Source: Burkholderiales bacterium (GTDB lineage Bacteria > Pseudomonadota > Gammaproteobacteria > Burkholderiales > Burkholderiaceae_C). From it: a DNA stretch of 47,811 nucleotides. Location: contig CANHVY010000032.1 in the NCBI GenBank assembly GCA_947464185.1, positions 1 to 47,811 on the forward strand. Direction: 5' to 3'. Under the pieces are notes generated by a model. The model was not told where the DNA came from and made no database searches. It saw only the letters and a list, made by a program, of their open reading frames with translations. The position numbers were made by a program, and so were the translations under genes. Below, one piece after another: positions 7,643 through 15,441 of this stretch; within the stretch, counting starts at the first letter, position 1, and each line of letters opens with the position of its first letter.

Positions 7643-8827
7643 ATGACCGAACTTGGACGCCACCTCATCACCATCACCTCGCGGCCTGAGACGGTCTTCG
7701 TCGAGGGTCGGGGTTCCTTTCTCGTGGACGAGCAGGGCCGGCGCTACCTGGACCTCGTGCAGGGCTGGGCCGTCAACTGCCTGGGCCACAGCCCGGCCCT
7801 GATCGCCCAGGCCCTGGCCGACCAGGCCGCGCGCCTGATCAACCCGAGCCCCGCCTTCTTCAACCGCCCGATGCTGGCCCTGAGCGAGCGGCTGGTGGCC
7901 TTGAGTTGCTTTGACCGGGTGTTCCTGGCGAGTTCGGGGGCCGAGGCCAACGAAGGTGCGGTGAAGCTGGCGCGGCGCTGGGGCAGCAGGGCACGAGGTG
8001 GCGCCTTCGAGATCATCGGCTTCGAGGACGGCTTCCATGGCCGCACCCTGGCGATGATGAGCGCCTCGGGCAAGCCGGGCTGGGACCGCCTGTACCCGCC
8101 CATGCCAGGCGGCTTTGCCAAGGCGCGGCTCAACGACATCGGCTCGGTGGAACGCGCGATCACGCCGCAGACCGTGGCGCTGATGATGGAACTGGTGCAG
8201 GGCGAAGGCGGCGTGCAACTGGCCGACCCGGGTTTCGTGCGCGAGCTGCGGGCGCTGACGGCCGAGCGTCAGGTGCTGCTGATCGTGGACGAGGTGCAGA
8301 CCGGCATCGGCCGGTGCGGGCGTGCGTTTGCCTACGAGCTGTTCGGCATCGAGCCCGACGTGATGACCCTGGCCAAGGGCATCGGCGGCGGCGTGCCGCT
8401 GGCCGCCCTGCTGTGCAAGGAGGAGCTCAACTGCTTCGAGCCCGGCGACCAGGGCGGCACCTACTGCGGCAACCCGTTGATGGCGGCGGTGGGCCTGGCC
8501 GTCGTGAACGAGGTGTGCCGGGACGAATTCCTGCACGGCGTGCGGCAGCGCGCAGACCAGCTTTCCCGGGGCTTGCAGGCCCTCGCGAAGGATCACGGCC
8601 TTCCGGGTGAGCGAGGGGCCGGGCTTCTGCGCGCCCTGGTGCTGCCCTCGGACATCGCCCACGAGGTGGTGGCCGCGGCGCGGGACCTGACGCCCGTGGG
8701 CCTGCTGCTCAACGCGCCACGGCCCCACCTGCTTCGCTTCATGCCAGCCTTGACGATCAGCGAAGCCGAGGTCGATGAGGGCTTGCAGTTGCTCCGTACG
8801 GCATTGCGGCAGGTGATCGGCAGGTGA
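7643..8827 (+). CDS. Class III PLP aminotransferase (acetylornithine/4-aminobutyrate type)
   Basis: A fold-type I PLP-dependent aminotransferase of 394 aa. Conserved features include FLASSGAEANEGAVKLAR (phosphate and cofactor pocket), LLIVDEVQTGIGRCG (the aspartate that contacts the pyridine nitrogen) and LAKGIGGGVPL with the Schiff-base lysine. It resembles ArgD/GabT-like enzymes that use omega-amino groups, but a stand-alone location outside an arginine operon argues for a catabolic role. The ATG at 7643 follows GGAG at 7629-7632; ATGs at 7574 and 7604 would extend the protein. Likely regulated by the divergent GlxA-like protein. Confidence 0.85.
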   Translation: MTELGRHLITITSRPETVFVEGRGSFLVDEQGRRYLDLVQGWAVNCLGHSPALIAQALADQAARLINPSPAFFNRPMLALSERLVALSCFDRVFLASSGAEANEGAVKLARRWGSRARGGAFEIIGFEDGFHGRTLAMMSASGKPGWDRLYPPMPGGFAKARLNDIGSVERAITPQTVALMMELVQGEGGVQLADPGFVRELRALTAERQVLLIVDEVQTGIGRCGRAFAYELFGIEPDVMTLAKGIGGGVPLAALLCKEELNCFEPGDQGGTYCGNPLMAAVGLAVVNEVCRDEFLHGVRQRADQLSRGLQALAKDHGLPGERGAGLLRALVLPSDIAHEVVAAARDLTPVGLLLNAPRPHLLRFMPALTISEAEVDEGLQLLRTALRQVIGR

Positions 8828-8831
8828 TGTC

Positions 8832-8844
8832 CTGAAACGTTCAG
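8832..8844. promoter_or_regulatory. Inverted repeat upstream of aldolase gene
   Basis: CTGAAACGTTCAG has perfect 5-bp arms around ACG and lies just after the aminotransferase stop and 51 bp before the aldolase start. It could be an operator or promoter element for the aldolase gene. No cognate regulator is assigned. Confidence 0.3.
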
Positions 8845-8894
8845 AATAAGGACTACCGTCCTGCCGACCCCTCTCGCCCACAGGTGCCCTGACC

Positions 8895-9761
8895 ATGTCC
8901 GCCCTCCTCGAAAAGCTCACGGCCGCCGCCCAGAAGGAATTCCGCTTCGATCCCCTGACCGAAGCGCGCGAGAACATCTACCAGCCCAGCCAGCCGGGGC
9001 TGATGTTCCCGGGCCGCCCGACTTTCGATGACGTGGCGCGTGAGCGGCAGTACCTGAAGGAGCGCCTGGTGGGCGCCTGCCGGGCCTTTGCGCGGCAGGG
9101 CTTTGACTACGGCTTTGCCGGCCACCTGACCATCCGCGACCCCGAGCGCCCGCATCTGTACTGGACCAACCCGATGGCGGTGCACTTTCGCCAGGTCAAG
9201 GTGTCCAACCTCATCCTGGTGGACCACCGCGGCCAGGTGGTGGAGGGCGACTACGCGGTCAACCGCGCCGGCTTCGTGCTGCACGCCGCCGTGCACGAGG
9301 CCCACCCCGACATCGTGGCGATGTGCCATGCACACACGCTGTACGGCACGGCCTTTGCGGCGCTGGGCAAGCCGCTGGCGCCCATCTCGCAGGACGTGGC
9401 CGCCTTCTTCGAGGACCACGTGGTCATCAACGACGAGGCCGGGCAGGTGGCGGTGGAAGATGACGCCGGCCCCAAGGTGGCCGACTGGTTCAAGGGCGTG
9501 AAGGCCGCCATCCACCAGAACCATGGCCTGTTCACAGCCAGCCGCCACAGCATCGAGGCGGCCGCCTTCTGGTTCATCGCGCTGGAGCGCTGCTGCCACC
9601 AGCAGTTGCTGGTGGAGGCCACAGGGGTCACGCCCAAGTTGGTGCCGCCGGACCGCTCACGCTACAGCCGCGAGCACGTGGGCAGCGAGTACATCGGCTG
9701 GTTGCACTTCCAGACCATCTGGAACGACCTCGTGCGCACCGAGCCGGACATGTTCGACTGA
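8895..9761 (+). CDS. Class II aldolase/adducin-family protein
   Basis: A class II aldolase-fold protein of 288 aa. The family signature is present: FDYGFAGHLTIRDPERPHLYWTNP in the substrate/metal domain and DIVAMCHAHTLYG, where the two histidines are zinc ligands, with a further histidine in AIHQNHGLFT. Members catalyse retro-aldol cleavage or epimerisation of sugar phosphates, or decarboxylation; this longer subgroup is poorly characterised. It follows the class III aminotransferase by 67 bp in the same direction, so the two may act in one catabolic route, although no shared substrate can be read. Confidence 0.85.
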   Translation: MSALLEKLTAAAQKEFRFDPLTEARENIYQPSQPGLMFPGRPTFDDVARERQYLKERLVGACRAFARQGFDYGFAGHLTIRDPERPHLYWTNPMAVHFRQVKVSNLILVDHRGQVVEGDYAVNRAGFVLHAAVHEAHPDIVAMCHAHTLYGTAFAALGKPLAPISQDVAAFFEDHVVINDEAGQVAVEDDAGPKVADWFKGVKAAIHQNHGLFTASRHSIEAAAFWFIALERCCHQQLLVEATGVTPKLVPPDRSRYSREHVGSEYIGWLHFQTIWNDLVRTEPDMFD

Positions 9762-9784
9762 GCCCCCGCTTGCGCTGAGGTGAT

Positions 9785-9811
9785 GCGCTGGACGGAGCGC
9801 CCTGCCAGCGC
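9785..9811. terminator. Possible bidirectional hairpin between convergent genes
   Basis: GCGCTGG at 9785-9791 pairs with CCAGCGC at 9805-9811 over a 13-base loop, between the convergent aldolase and ychF genes. No T-run follows, so intrinsic termination is uncertain. Confidence 0.3.
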
Positions 9812-9817
9812 CCAGGC

Positions 9818-10912
9818 TCAGACGTTGAACAGGAAGTTCAGCACGTCGCCGTCCTTGACCACGTACTCCTTGCCTTCGGCGCGCATCTTGCCGGCGTCCT
9901 TGGCGCCTGATTCGCCCTTGCAGGCGATGTAGTCGTCAAACGCGATGGTCTGGGCGCGGATGAAACCGCGCTCGAAATCGGTGTGGATCACGCCCGCGGC
10001 CTGCGGGGCGGTGTCACCGATGTGGATGGTCCAGGCGCGTACTTCCTTCGGGCCGGCGGTGAAATAGGTCTGCAGCCCCAGCAGCTTGAAAGCCGCGCGG
10101 ATCAGGCGGTTCAGGCCGGGCTCGTCCTGCCCCATCTCCTGCAGGAACAGCAGGCGGTCCTCGTCGGCCATGTCGGCCAGCTCGGCCTCGGTCTTGGCGC
10201 AGATGGCCACCACGGGGGCGTTCTGCTTGGCGGCGTACTCGCGCAGCCGCTCCAGGAAGGGGTTGTTCTCGAAGCCGTCTTCGGCCACGTTGCCCACGAA
10301 CATGGCGGGCTTGGCGGTGATCAGGCACAGCGGCTTGAGCACGGCGCGCTCTTCCTTGCTGAAGTCGATGCTGCGCACGGGGCGGCCCTCGTTCAGCGTG
10401 GCGTCGCACTTCTTCAGCACGTCCACCAGGCGCTGCGCCTCCTTGTCGCCGCCGGCCTTGGCTACCTTGGTGTGGCGCACCAGGGCCTTTTCCACGGTGG
10501 AGAGGTCGGCCAGGCACAGCTCGGTCTGGATGACCTCGATGTCGGCGATGGGGTCCACCTTGCCGGCCACGTGGATGACGTTCTCATCCTCGAAGCAGCG
10601 CACCACGTTGACGATGGCATCGGTCTCGCGGATGTGGCTCAGAAACTGGTTGCCCAGGCCTTCCCCCTTGCTGGCGCCGGCCACCAGGCCGGCGATGTCC
10701 ACGAACTCCACGATGGCCGGCACCACGCGTTCGGGCTTGATGATGGCCGCGAGCTGGGTCAGGCGCGGGTCGGGCAGTTCCACCACGCCCACATTGGGCT
10801 CGATGGTGCAGAAGGGGTAGTTCTCGGCGGCGATGCCGGCCTTGGTCAGGGCGTTGAAGAGGGTCGACTTGCCGACGTTGGGCAGGCCGACGATGCCGCA
10901 TTGGAGGCTCAT
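9818..10912 (-). CDS. ychF: Redox-regulated ATPase YchF (Obg-like)
   Basis: A universally conserved P-loop protein of 364 aa, the usual length of the YchF/OLA1 family. The Walker A loop GLPNVGKS is at residues 9-16, the family pattern [20 protein letters not shown] opens the protein, and the C-terminal TGS-like domain ends in [13 protein letters not shown]. YchF prefers ATP to GTP because its G4 motif departs from NKxD. It acts in the cytosol, associated with ribosomes and the oxidative stress response. The start ATG at 10912 is clear. A candidate -10 element TAGAAT lies about 95 bases upstream. Confidence 0.97.
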   Translation of the reverse strand: MSLQCGIVGLPNVGKSTLFNALTKAGIAAENYPFCTIEPNVGVVELPDPRLTQLAAIIKPERVVPAIVEFVDIAGLVAGASKGEGLGNQFLSHIRETDAIVNVVRCFEDENVIHVAGKVDPIADIEVIQTELCLADLSTVEKALVRHTKVAKAGGDKEAQRLVDVLKKCDATLNEGRPVRSIDFSKEERAVLKPLCLITAKPAMFVGNVAEDGFENNPFLERLREYAAKQNAPVVAICAKTEAELADMADEDRLLFLQEMGQDEPGLNRLIRAAFKLLGLQTYFTAGPKEVRAWTIHIGDTAPQAAGVIHTDFERGFIRAQTIAFDDYIACKGESGAKDAGKMRAEGKEYVVKDGDVLNFLFNV

Positions 10913-11005
10913 GGCGGGGGCTTTCGGAAGAAGGGGGTGCGTCAGCGCCGCAAGGGTGGCGGACGCCTGGGCGGGCCACAGAGGGCTCCACTCGCAAACC
11001 GGTGG

Positions 11006-11011
11006 ATTCTA
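11006..11011 (-). promoter_or_regulatory. Candidate -10 element for ychF
   Basis: On the minus strand the sequence reads CTAGAATCC, the same context seen at the lysS and tviB promoters in this window. No strong -35 is visible at the expected spacing. The predicted leader would be about 90 nt. Confidence 0.35.
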
Positions 11012-11031
11012 GGGAGTCGGCGCGGGCACCT

Positions 11032-11946
11032 TCAGCGGCCCTGACGCCCTGGCTTCCAGCCCAGGGCCAGCGCGTTGCCTGCAATCGCCAGCACCACCCC
11101 GGTCAGTGCCAGCAGGCCAGGCCGGTAGCCCTCCAGCACCACCGACACCAGCAGCGCGATCACCGTGGTGGCCACGCCCACGGTGGAGGCCGGGCCCACG
11201 CCGATGCGCTGCTGCAGCAGCAGATAGCAGCCGAAGGCCACCACCGAGCCGAAGGCAGACAGGTACAGCAGCGTGGCCCACCAGGTGACGTCCGAGGGCC
11301 AGACGATGGGCTGGCCGCTACCCCAGGCAAACGCCCAGGACACCACGGAGCCGTACAGCATGCCGTAGCCGAGCACGGGCACGAAGGGCAGGCCATGCTG
11401 GGCGTTGCGGGAGGCCACCAGGTTGCCCACCGACGACAGCCCCACGGCCGCCACCGTGAACACCGCGCCCCATGCCGCGCGTGCGTTGGTGGACATCTGG
11501 GCGAACTCTGGCGCGAAGATCAGCGCCACGCCGGCCACGCCCATCAGGCCGCCTACAACGAACCGGCCGGTGAGCGGCGTGCCCCACAACAGCCGCGTGG
11601 CCACCCCCAGCAGCAGCGGCTGGGCGCTGTAGCCCACGGCCACCAGGCCCGAGGGGATGTGCTTTTCAGCGTGGTAGACGCAGATGTAGGACACCGAATA
11701 CATGAACACCCCCTGCAGCGCCAGCAGGGCGTGCTGCTGGGGGCTGAACCGCAGGCGCTCCCGGCGCAGCCCCGCCCAGGCCAGCACCAGCAGTCCGGCC
11801 AGCGTGAAGCGCACCGCCACGCCGAACTCCGGTGTGGCCTGGGCCAGCTGGTGCACGATGGCGTGCCAGGTCGTGCCCCAGATGAGCACGCTGATGGCGA
11901 AGAGTTGCCAGGAGCGCAAGGTGCGGTGTGGTGGCCCGGGCGGCAC
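11032..11946 (-). CDS. EamA-family (DMT) membrane transporter
   Basis: A drug/metabolite-transporter superfamily protein of 304 aa with ten predicted membrane segments in two EamA repeats. SWQLFAISVLIWGTTWHAIV is the first segment, and the second repeat begins near AWGAVFTVAAVGLSSVGNL. The start is a GTG at 11946, since no upstream ATG fits and TM1 begins about residue 13. It follows the MOSC gene by 56 bp on the same strand, which suggests co-transcription. The substrate (amino acid, metabolite or drug) is not deducible. It acts in the inner membrane. Confidence 0.8.
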   Translation of the reverse strand: MPPGPPHRTLRSWQLFAISVLIWGTTWHAIVHQLAQATPEFGVAVRFTLAGLLVLAWAGLRRERLRFSPQQHALLALQGVFMYSVSYICVYHAEKHIPSGLVAVGYSAQPLLLGVATRLLWGTPLTGRFVVGGLMGVAGVALIFAPEFAQMSTNARAAWGAVFTVAAVGLSSVGNLVASRNAQHGLPFVPVLGYGMLYGSVVSWAFAWGSGQPIVWPSDVTWWATLLYLSAFGSVVAFGCYLLLQQRIGVGPASTVGVATTVIALLVSVVLEGYRPGLLALTGVVLAIAGNALALGWKPGRQGR

Positions 11947-12002
11947 CTGTCAGAGGAGGTGGCGGGAGGGTCCGGGCCGGGGTCGGCCCGGACTTGAGGT
12001 GC

Positions 12003-12860
12003 TCAAAACGCCAGCGTGGCCCGTACGGCGGCGCCCACGCGCAGCGTGCGCTCGATGCCCGAGACGATGATGGCGTTCATGCCGAACGTCAGCCCACCGT
12101 TGACGCGGGCGTCCGCCCGGTAGGCGCTCAGCGCGTCCTGCACGGCGTGGCCCTTCTCGCCCGAGGCCGGGTCCACGTCAGGAATGCTGCAGCGGGCGCA
12201 GGGCTTGACGAGCTTGAGCACCACCGGGCCGTCGTCGGTGGCGATCTCCAGCGTGTCCAGGTGATCTTCGGCGTGGGCGTCTTCCAGGCCATCCAGCACC
12301 AGGTTGGGCCGGAAGCGCTGCATGGGCACGCCGGGTTGCCCGGCAGCGGCCAGGCGGCGGTTGAGTTCGGCCAGCGAGGCGGTGGACACCACCAACAGCG
12401 GAAAACCGTCGGCAAACGCGTTCTCGGCGTCGATGGCGCCAGTCCACTTGCGTTCGGACAGGCGCTTCTGGTCGGGGTCGAAGCGCGCCAGGCGCAGGCC
12501 TTTGATCCCCAGGAAGTCGCTGAACCATTGCGCGGCAAGCGCGCCCATGTCGTAGGCCTTGACGATGTCGTCCCAGACCTGCACCCGGGTGGGCTCCTCC
12601 ACGGCATTGATGGCCAGGTGCAGCGGCAGCATGCCCGGGGCGCGCAGCACCACGTCGTCGTGGCGCAGGCTGGTCTGCACCAGCGCCATGCGCGGCAGTT
12701 CGCGCTGGGTCAGCATCTCGCCGTGGGTGTCCACCACCATCCAGGCGCGGTCCAGGTCCAGGCCGGTTTCCACCAGCAGGCTCTCACGGACTTCGAAGCC
12801 GCCGCAGCTTTTCACGGGGTGCAGGTGCAGGGCGGACAGGGTGCAGTGAAGGTCGCTCAT
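12003..12860 (-). CDS. MOSC-domain molybdenum-cofactor enzyme-like protein (YcbX/mARC type)
   Basis: A protein of 285 aa with an N-terminal MOSC-associated beta-barrel (ALHLHPVKSCGGFEV, residues 8-24) and a C-terminal MOSC domain. The conserved cysteine expected to bind the molybdenum cofactor lies in KPCARCSIPDVD. Relatives (YcbX, eukaryotic mARC) reduce N-hydroxylated compounds. Unlike E. coli YcbX, which has a C-terminal ferredoxin domain, this one ends after the MOSC domain, so a separate electron donor would be needed. It is divergent from the ubiH-like gene and upstream of the DMT gene. Confidence 0.85.
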   Translation of the reverse strand: MSDLHCTLSALHLHPVKSCGGFEVRESLLVETGLDLDRAWMVVDTHGEMLTQRELPRMALVQTSLRHDDVVLRAPGMLPLHLAINAVEEPTRVQVWDDIVKAYDMGALAAQWFSDFLGIKGLRLARFDPDQKRLSERKWTGAIDAENAFADGFPLLVVSTASLAELNRRLAAAGQPGVPMQRFRPNLVLDGLEDAHAEDHLDTLEIATDDGPVVLKLVKPCARCSIPDVDPASGEKGHAVQDALSAYRADARVNGGLTFGMNAIIVSGIERTLRVGAAVRATLAF

Positions 12861-12981
12861 CGTGCGCAGGAATGGGGTTGGCAGGGTGTCGGTTTTCCAG
12901 GCGGACCGCAGGCTCGGAATCTCGAGCTCGCGCCGGCCCGGGGCTTTGCGTTCGCGCGGGCGGTCGATGGTACCCGCTGCC

Positions 12982-12987
12982 TACAAT
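12982..12987 (+). promoter_or_regulatory. Candidate -10 element for ubiH-like gene
   Basis: TACAAT lies seven bases before the GTG start at 12995, so transcription would begin at or near the start codon and give a leaderless or nearly leaderless message. The -35 is weak. Confidence 0.35.
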
Positions 12988-12994
12988 CTGCCGA

Positions 12995-14179
12995 GTGAAC
13001 TCCCATGACGTGTGCATCCGCGGCGAGGGGCCCGTGGGCCGCTCGCTGGCATTGGCTCTGGCGAGACAGGGCCTGCGCGTGGCCTTGGTGGCGGACCCCT
13101 CAGCGGCAACTGCTGGCGCTTCTGCCGCTTCTACCGCTTCTGCCGCTTCGGCAACACCGACAACACCGGCACCACCGGCACCGGACGTGCGTACCTACGC
13201 CCTGAACGCCGGTTCGGTGGCTCTCTTGCAGGACTTGCGGGTGTGGGATGCGCTGCCCCCGGACGCTCGTACCGCCGTGTGGGACATGCGGGTGCAGGGC
13301 GATGTCCCGGCAGGGCGCAGGCCCGCGGCCCTGCATTTCTCCGCCTACGAGCAGTCCGTGCAGGCCCTGGCCTGGATCGTGGACGCGGCCGAGTTGGACG
13401 CGGTCCTGGCCAGCGCCGTGCGCTTTGCGCCCCACATCACGGTGGTGGCCGAAGCCGTGCAGGCCCCGCTGACGGTGGTGGCCGAGGGCAAGGACGCTGC
13501 CTCGCGCGCCGCGCTGGGCGTGAAAGTGGATACCCAGGCCTATGGCCACAGCGGCGTGGCCGCGCGGCTGCGCAGCGACCAGCCGCACGCCGGGCTGGCG
13601 CGGCAGTGGTTCCGCAGCCCCGACATCCTGGCCCTGCTGCCGTTTGACCGCCCCAGCCCCGGGCATTCCTACGGCCTGGTGTGGTCGGTGCCGCAGGACC
13701 GGGCGCAGGCCCTGCTGGCCATGGCGCCGGCCGAGTTCGAGCAGGCGCTCGCGCAGGCCACGGGCGGAGAGGCGGGCAGCCTCGCCCTCGACGGGCCGCG
13801 TGCCGCCTGGCCTTTGCGACTGTCTCGCGCGCAGGCTGTGAGCGGCCCCGGTTGGGTGCTGGTGGGAGATGCTGCCCACGTGGTGCACCCCCTGGCTGGC
13901 CAGGGGCTTAACCTGGGGCTGGCGGATGTGCAGGCGCTGGCGGGCGTGATCGCGCAGCGCGAGCCGTGGCGGGGCCTGGGTGACGAGAAACTGCTGCGCC
14001 GCTACGCGCGGCGCCGGCATCTGCCCACCCTGGCCATGGCGGGGGTGACCGATGCGCTGTGGCACCTGTTCGCGCAGGAGTCGCCGCTGTGGCGCGAAGC
14101 GCGGCACCGCGGCCTGCAATGGGTGGACCGGCTCGGGCCCTTGAAGAAGGCGCTGACGGCCCGTGCCCTGAATTCCTGA
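12995..14179 (+). CDS. UbiH/COQ6-family FAD-dependent hydroxylase
   Basis: An FAD aromatic hydroxylase of 394 aa, most like enzymes that hydroxylate the ubiquinone ring. GEGPVGRSLALALARQG near the N-terminus is the FAD Rossmann loop (GxGxxG), TYALNAGSVALL matches the family DRTYAL-type segment, and GDAAHVVHPLAGQGLNLGLAD is the C-terminal flavin-binding motif. The GTG at 12995 places the Rossmann strand at the very N-terminus; an ATG at 12872 in the same frame would add 41 atypical residues. Residues 42-62 form an Ala/Ser/Thr/Pro-rich insert encoded by 9-bp repeats. dsbC follows after 13 bp. Confidence 0.85.
   Translation: MNSHDVCIRGEGPVGRSLALALARQGLRVALVADPSAATAGASAASTASAASATPTTPAPPAPDVRTYALNAGSVALLQDLRVWDALPPDARTAVWDMRVQGDVPAGRRPAALHFSAYEQSVQALAWIVDAAELDAVLASAVRFAPHITVVAEAVQAPLTVVAEGKDAASRAALGVKVDTQAYGHSGVAARLRSDQPHAGLARQWFRSPDILALLPFDRPSPGHSYGLVWSVPQDRAQALLAMAPAEFEQALAQATGGEAGSLALDGPRAAWPLRLSRAQAVSGPGWVLVGDAAHVVHPLAGQGLNLGLADVQALAGVIAQREPWRGLGDEKLLRRYARRRHLPTLAMAGVTDALWHLFAQESPLWREARHRGLQWVDRLGPLKKALTARALNS
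13118..13180 (+). repeat. 9-bp tandem repeats in ubiH-like gene
   Basis: Units GCTTCTGCC, GCTTCTACC, GCTTCTGCC and GCTTCGGCA are followed by ACACCGGCA-type units. They encode an Ala/Ser/Thr/Pro linker in the loop after the FAD-binding beta-alpha-beta unit. The period is a multiple of three. Confidence 0.7.
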
Positions 14180-14192
14180 GGACCAAGCTTTC

Positions 14193-14957
14193 ATGAACCA
14201 CGACATTTGCCGGCCCGCGCGGCTGACCTCGGCGCTGGGCGCCTGCCTCCTGGCGCTGGGCCTGGCCCTGACCCTGCCCTTTGCGGCCCAGGCGCAGGAG
14301 GCCGCCATCCGCAAGAACCTGCCCGAGCGCCTGCCGAACCTGCCCAAGATCGACGAGGTGTCGAAGACGGCCGTGCCAGGCATCTGGGAGGTGCGCATCG
14401 GCACCGACCTCTTCTACACCGATGACCAGGGCAACCACCTCTTCACGGGTGAATTGATCGACACGCGCACCCGTGCCAACCTGAGCCGGGAGCGCATCGA
14501 CAAGCTCACCGCCTTCGATTTCGCCAAGCTGCCGCTGAAGGACACCATCGTCATCAAGCAGGGCACCGGCGCGCGCAAGCTGGCCGTCTTCGTGGACCCC
14601 AACTGCGGCTATTGCAAGCGTTTCGAGCGCGATGTGGCGGGGTTGAAGAACGTCACGGTCTACATCTTCCTCTACCCGATCCTCGGCCCGGACTCGACCA
14701 CCAAGTCGCGCGACATCTGGTGTGCCAAGGACCCGGCCAAGGCCTGGCGTGACTGGATGATCAACGGCACGGTGCCGGCCTCCACCGCCAGCGCGAAGTG
14801 CGACACCGCCGCGCTGGACCGCAACACCGAGCTCGGGCGCAAGCATCGCGTGCAGGGCACGCCCGCGACCGTGTTCGAGGACGGCTCGCGCTCGCCCGGG
14901 GCGATTCCCGTGGACGAGATCGAGAAGCGCCTGGCAGCCGCGGCGGGCAAGGGTTGA
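14193..14957 (+). CDS. dsbC: DsbC-family periplasmic disulfide isomerase
   Basis: A thioredoxin-fold protein of 254 aa with a signal peptide (hydrophobic residues 12-32, likely cleaved after AQA around residue 34), an N-terminal dimerisation domain and a C-terminal catalytic domain with CGYC at residues 138-141 in VDPNCGYCKRFE. The cis-proline loop reads GTPATVF. A second cysteine pair (IWCAKD and SAKCDTA) matches the structural disulfide of DsbC. It isomerises wrong disulfides in the periplasm and is kept reduced by DsbD. It lies 13 bp after the ubiH-like gene, so the two are probably co-transcribed. Confidence 0.9.
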   Translation: MNHDICRPARLTSALGACLLALGLALTLPFAAQAQEAAIRKNLPERLPNLPKIDEVSKTAVPGIWEVRIGTDLFYTDDQGNHLFTGELIDTRTRANLSRERIDKLTAFDFAKLPLKDTIVIKQGTGARKLAVFVDPNCGYCKRFERDVAGLKNVTVYIFLYPILGPDSTTKSRDIWCAKDPAKAWRDWMINGTVPASTASAKCDTAALDRNTELGRKHRVQGTPATVFEDGSRSPGAIPVDEIEKRLAAAAGKG

Positions 14958-14974
14958 GCAGGCTGGAGGCGGCC

Positions 14975-15412
14975 ATGACAGGTGCGGTCGATGAACTGCC
15001 GGCCTGGGCGCGGCGCCTGGGCCATGCCGGCTTGCTGCCCTTCGTGGGCGGCGCGCTGCTGGTGCACCTGGTCTGGCCGGAAGCCCACCCCTACGCCGTG
15101 CTGGCTTTGTCCGCCTACGCGGCCACCATCGTGTCCTTCCTGGGCGGTGTGCACTGGGGGGTGGCTTTCACCCAAACCCAGCCAGACCCCCGGCTCTTCG
15201 CGTGGGGCGTGGTGCCCTCGTTGGTGGCCTGGGTGGCCACCGTCATGCCGCCCAGTGCCGGGTTGGTGGTGCTGGGGGTGATGCTGGTCGCCTGCTACGC
15301 GGTGGACCGGCGCCTGTACGTGGCCCACGGGCTGCAGCGCTGGCTGGTGCTGCGCTTTCGTCTGAGTGCGGTGGCGGCGCTTTGCTGCTTTCTCGGGGCG
15401 GCGGGCAGCTGA
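14975..15412 (+). CDS. DUF3429-type small integral membrane protein
   Basis: A protein of 145 aa with four to five hydrophobic helices (LLPFVGGALLVHLVW, AVLALSAYAATIVSFLGGVHWG, VVPSLVAWVATVM, LVVLGVMLVACYAV and the C-terminal AVAALCCFLGA). The segment SFLGGVHWGVAF is the signature of DUF3429 proteins. The ATG at 14975 has GGAGGC five bases upstream. The function is unknown. It sits 17 bp after dsbC and is probably part of the same operon. Confidence 0.75.
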   Translation: MTGAVDELPAWARRLGHAGLLPFVGGALLVHLVWPEAHPYAVLALSAYAATIVSFLGGVHWGVAFTQTQPDPRLFAWGVVPSLVAWVATVMPPSAGLVVLGVMLVACYAVDRRLYVAHGLQRWLVLRFRLSAVAALCCFLGAAGS

Positions 15413-15441
15413 GGCGCCGCCCGGCCCGCGGCGATCCCCCC

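Noticed and set aside
7514..8977. Long minus-strand open frame continuous with the GlxA-like regulator
   Set aside because: It is antisense to the well-supported aminotransferase gene and has no domain-like sequence; the regulator starts at 7513.
9983..11044. 353-residue plus-strand frame opposite ychF
   Set aside because: ychF is certain on the other strand, and the translation is Gly/His/Leu-rich without motifs.
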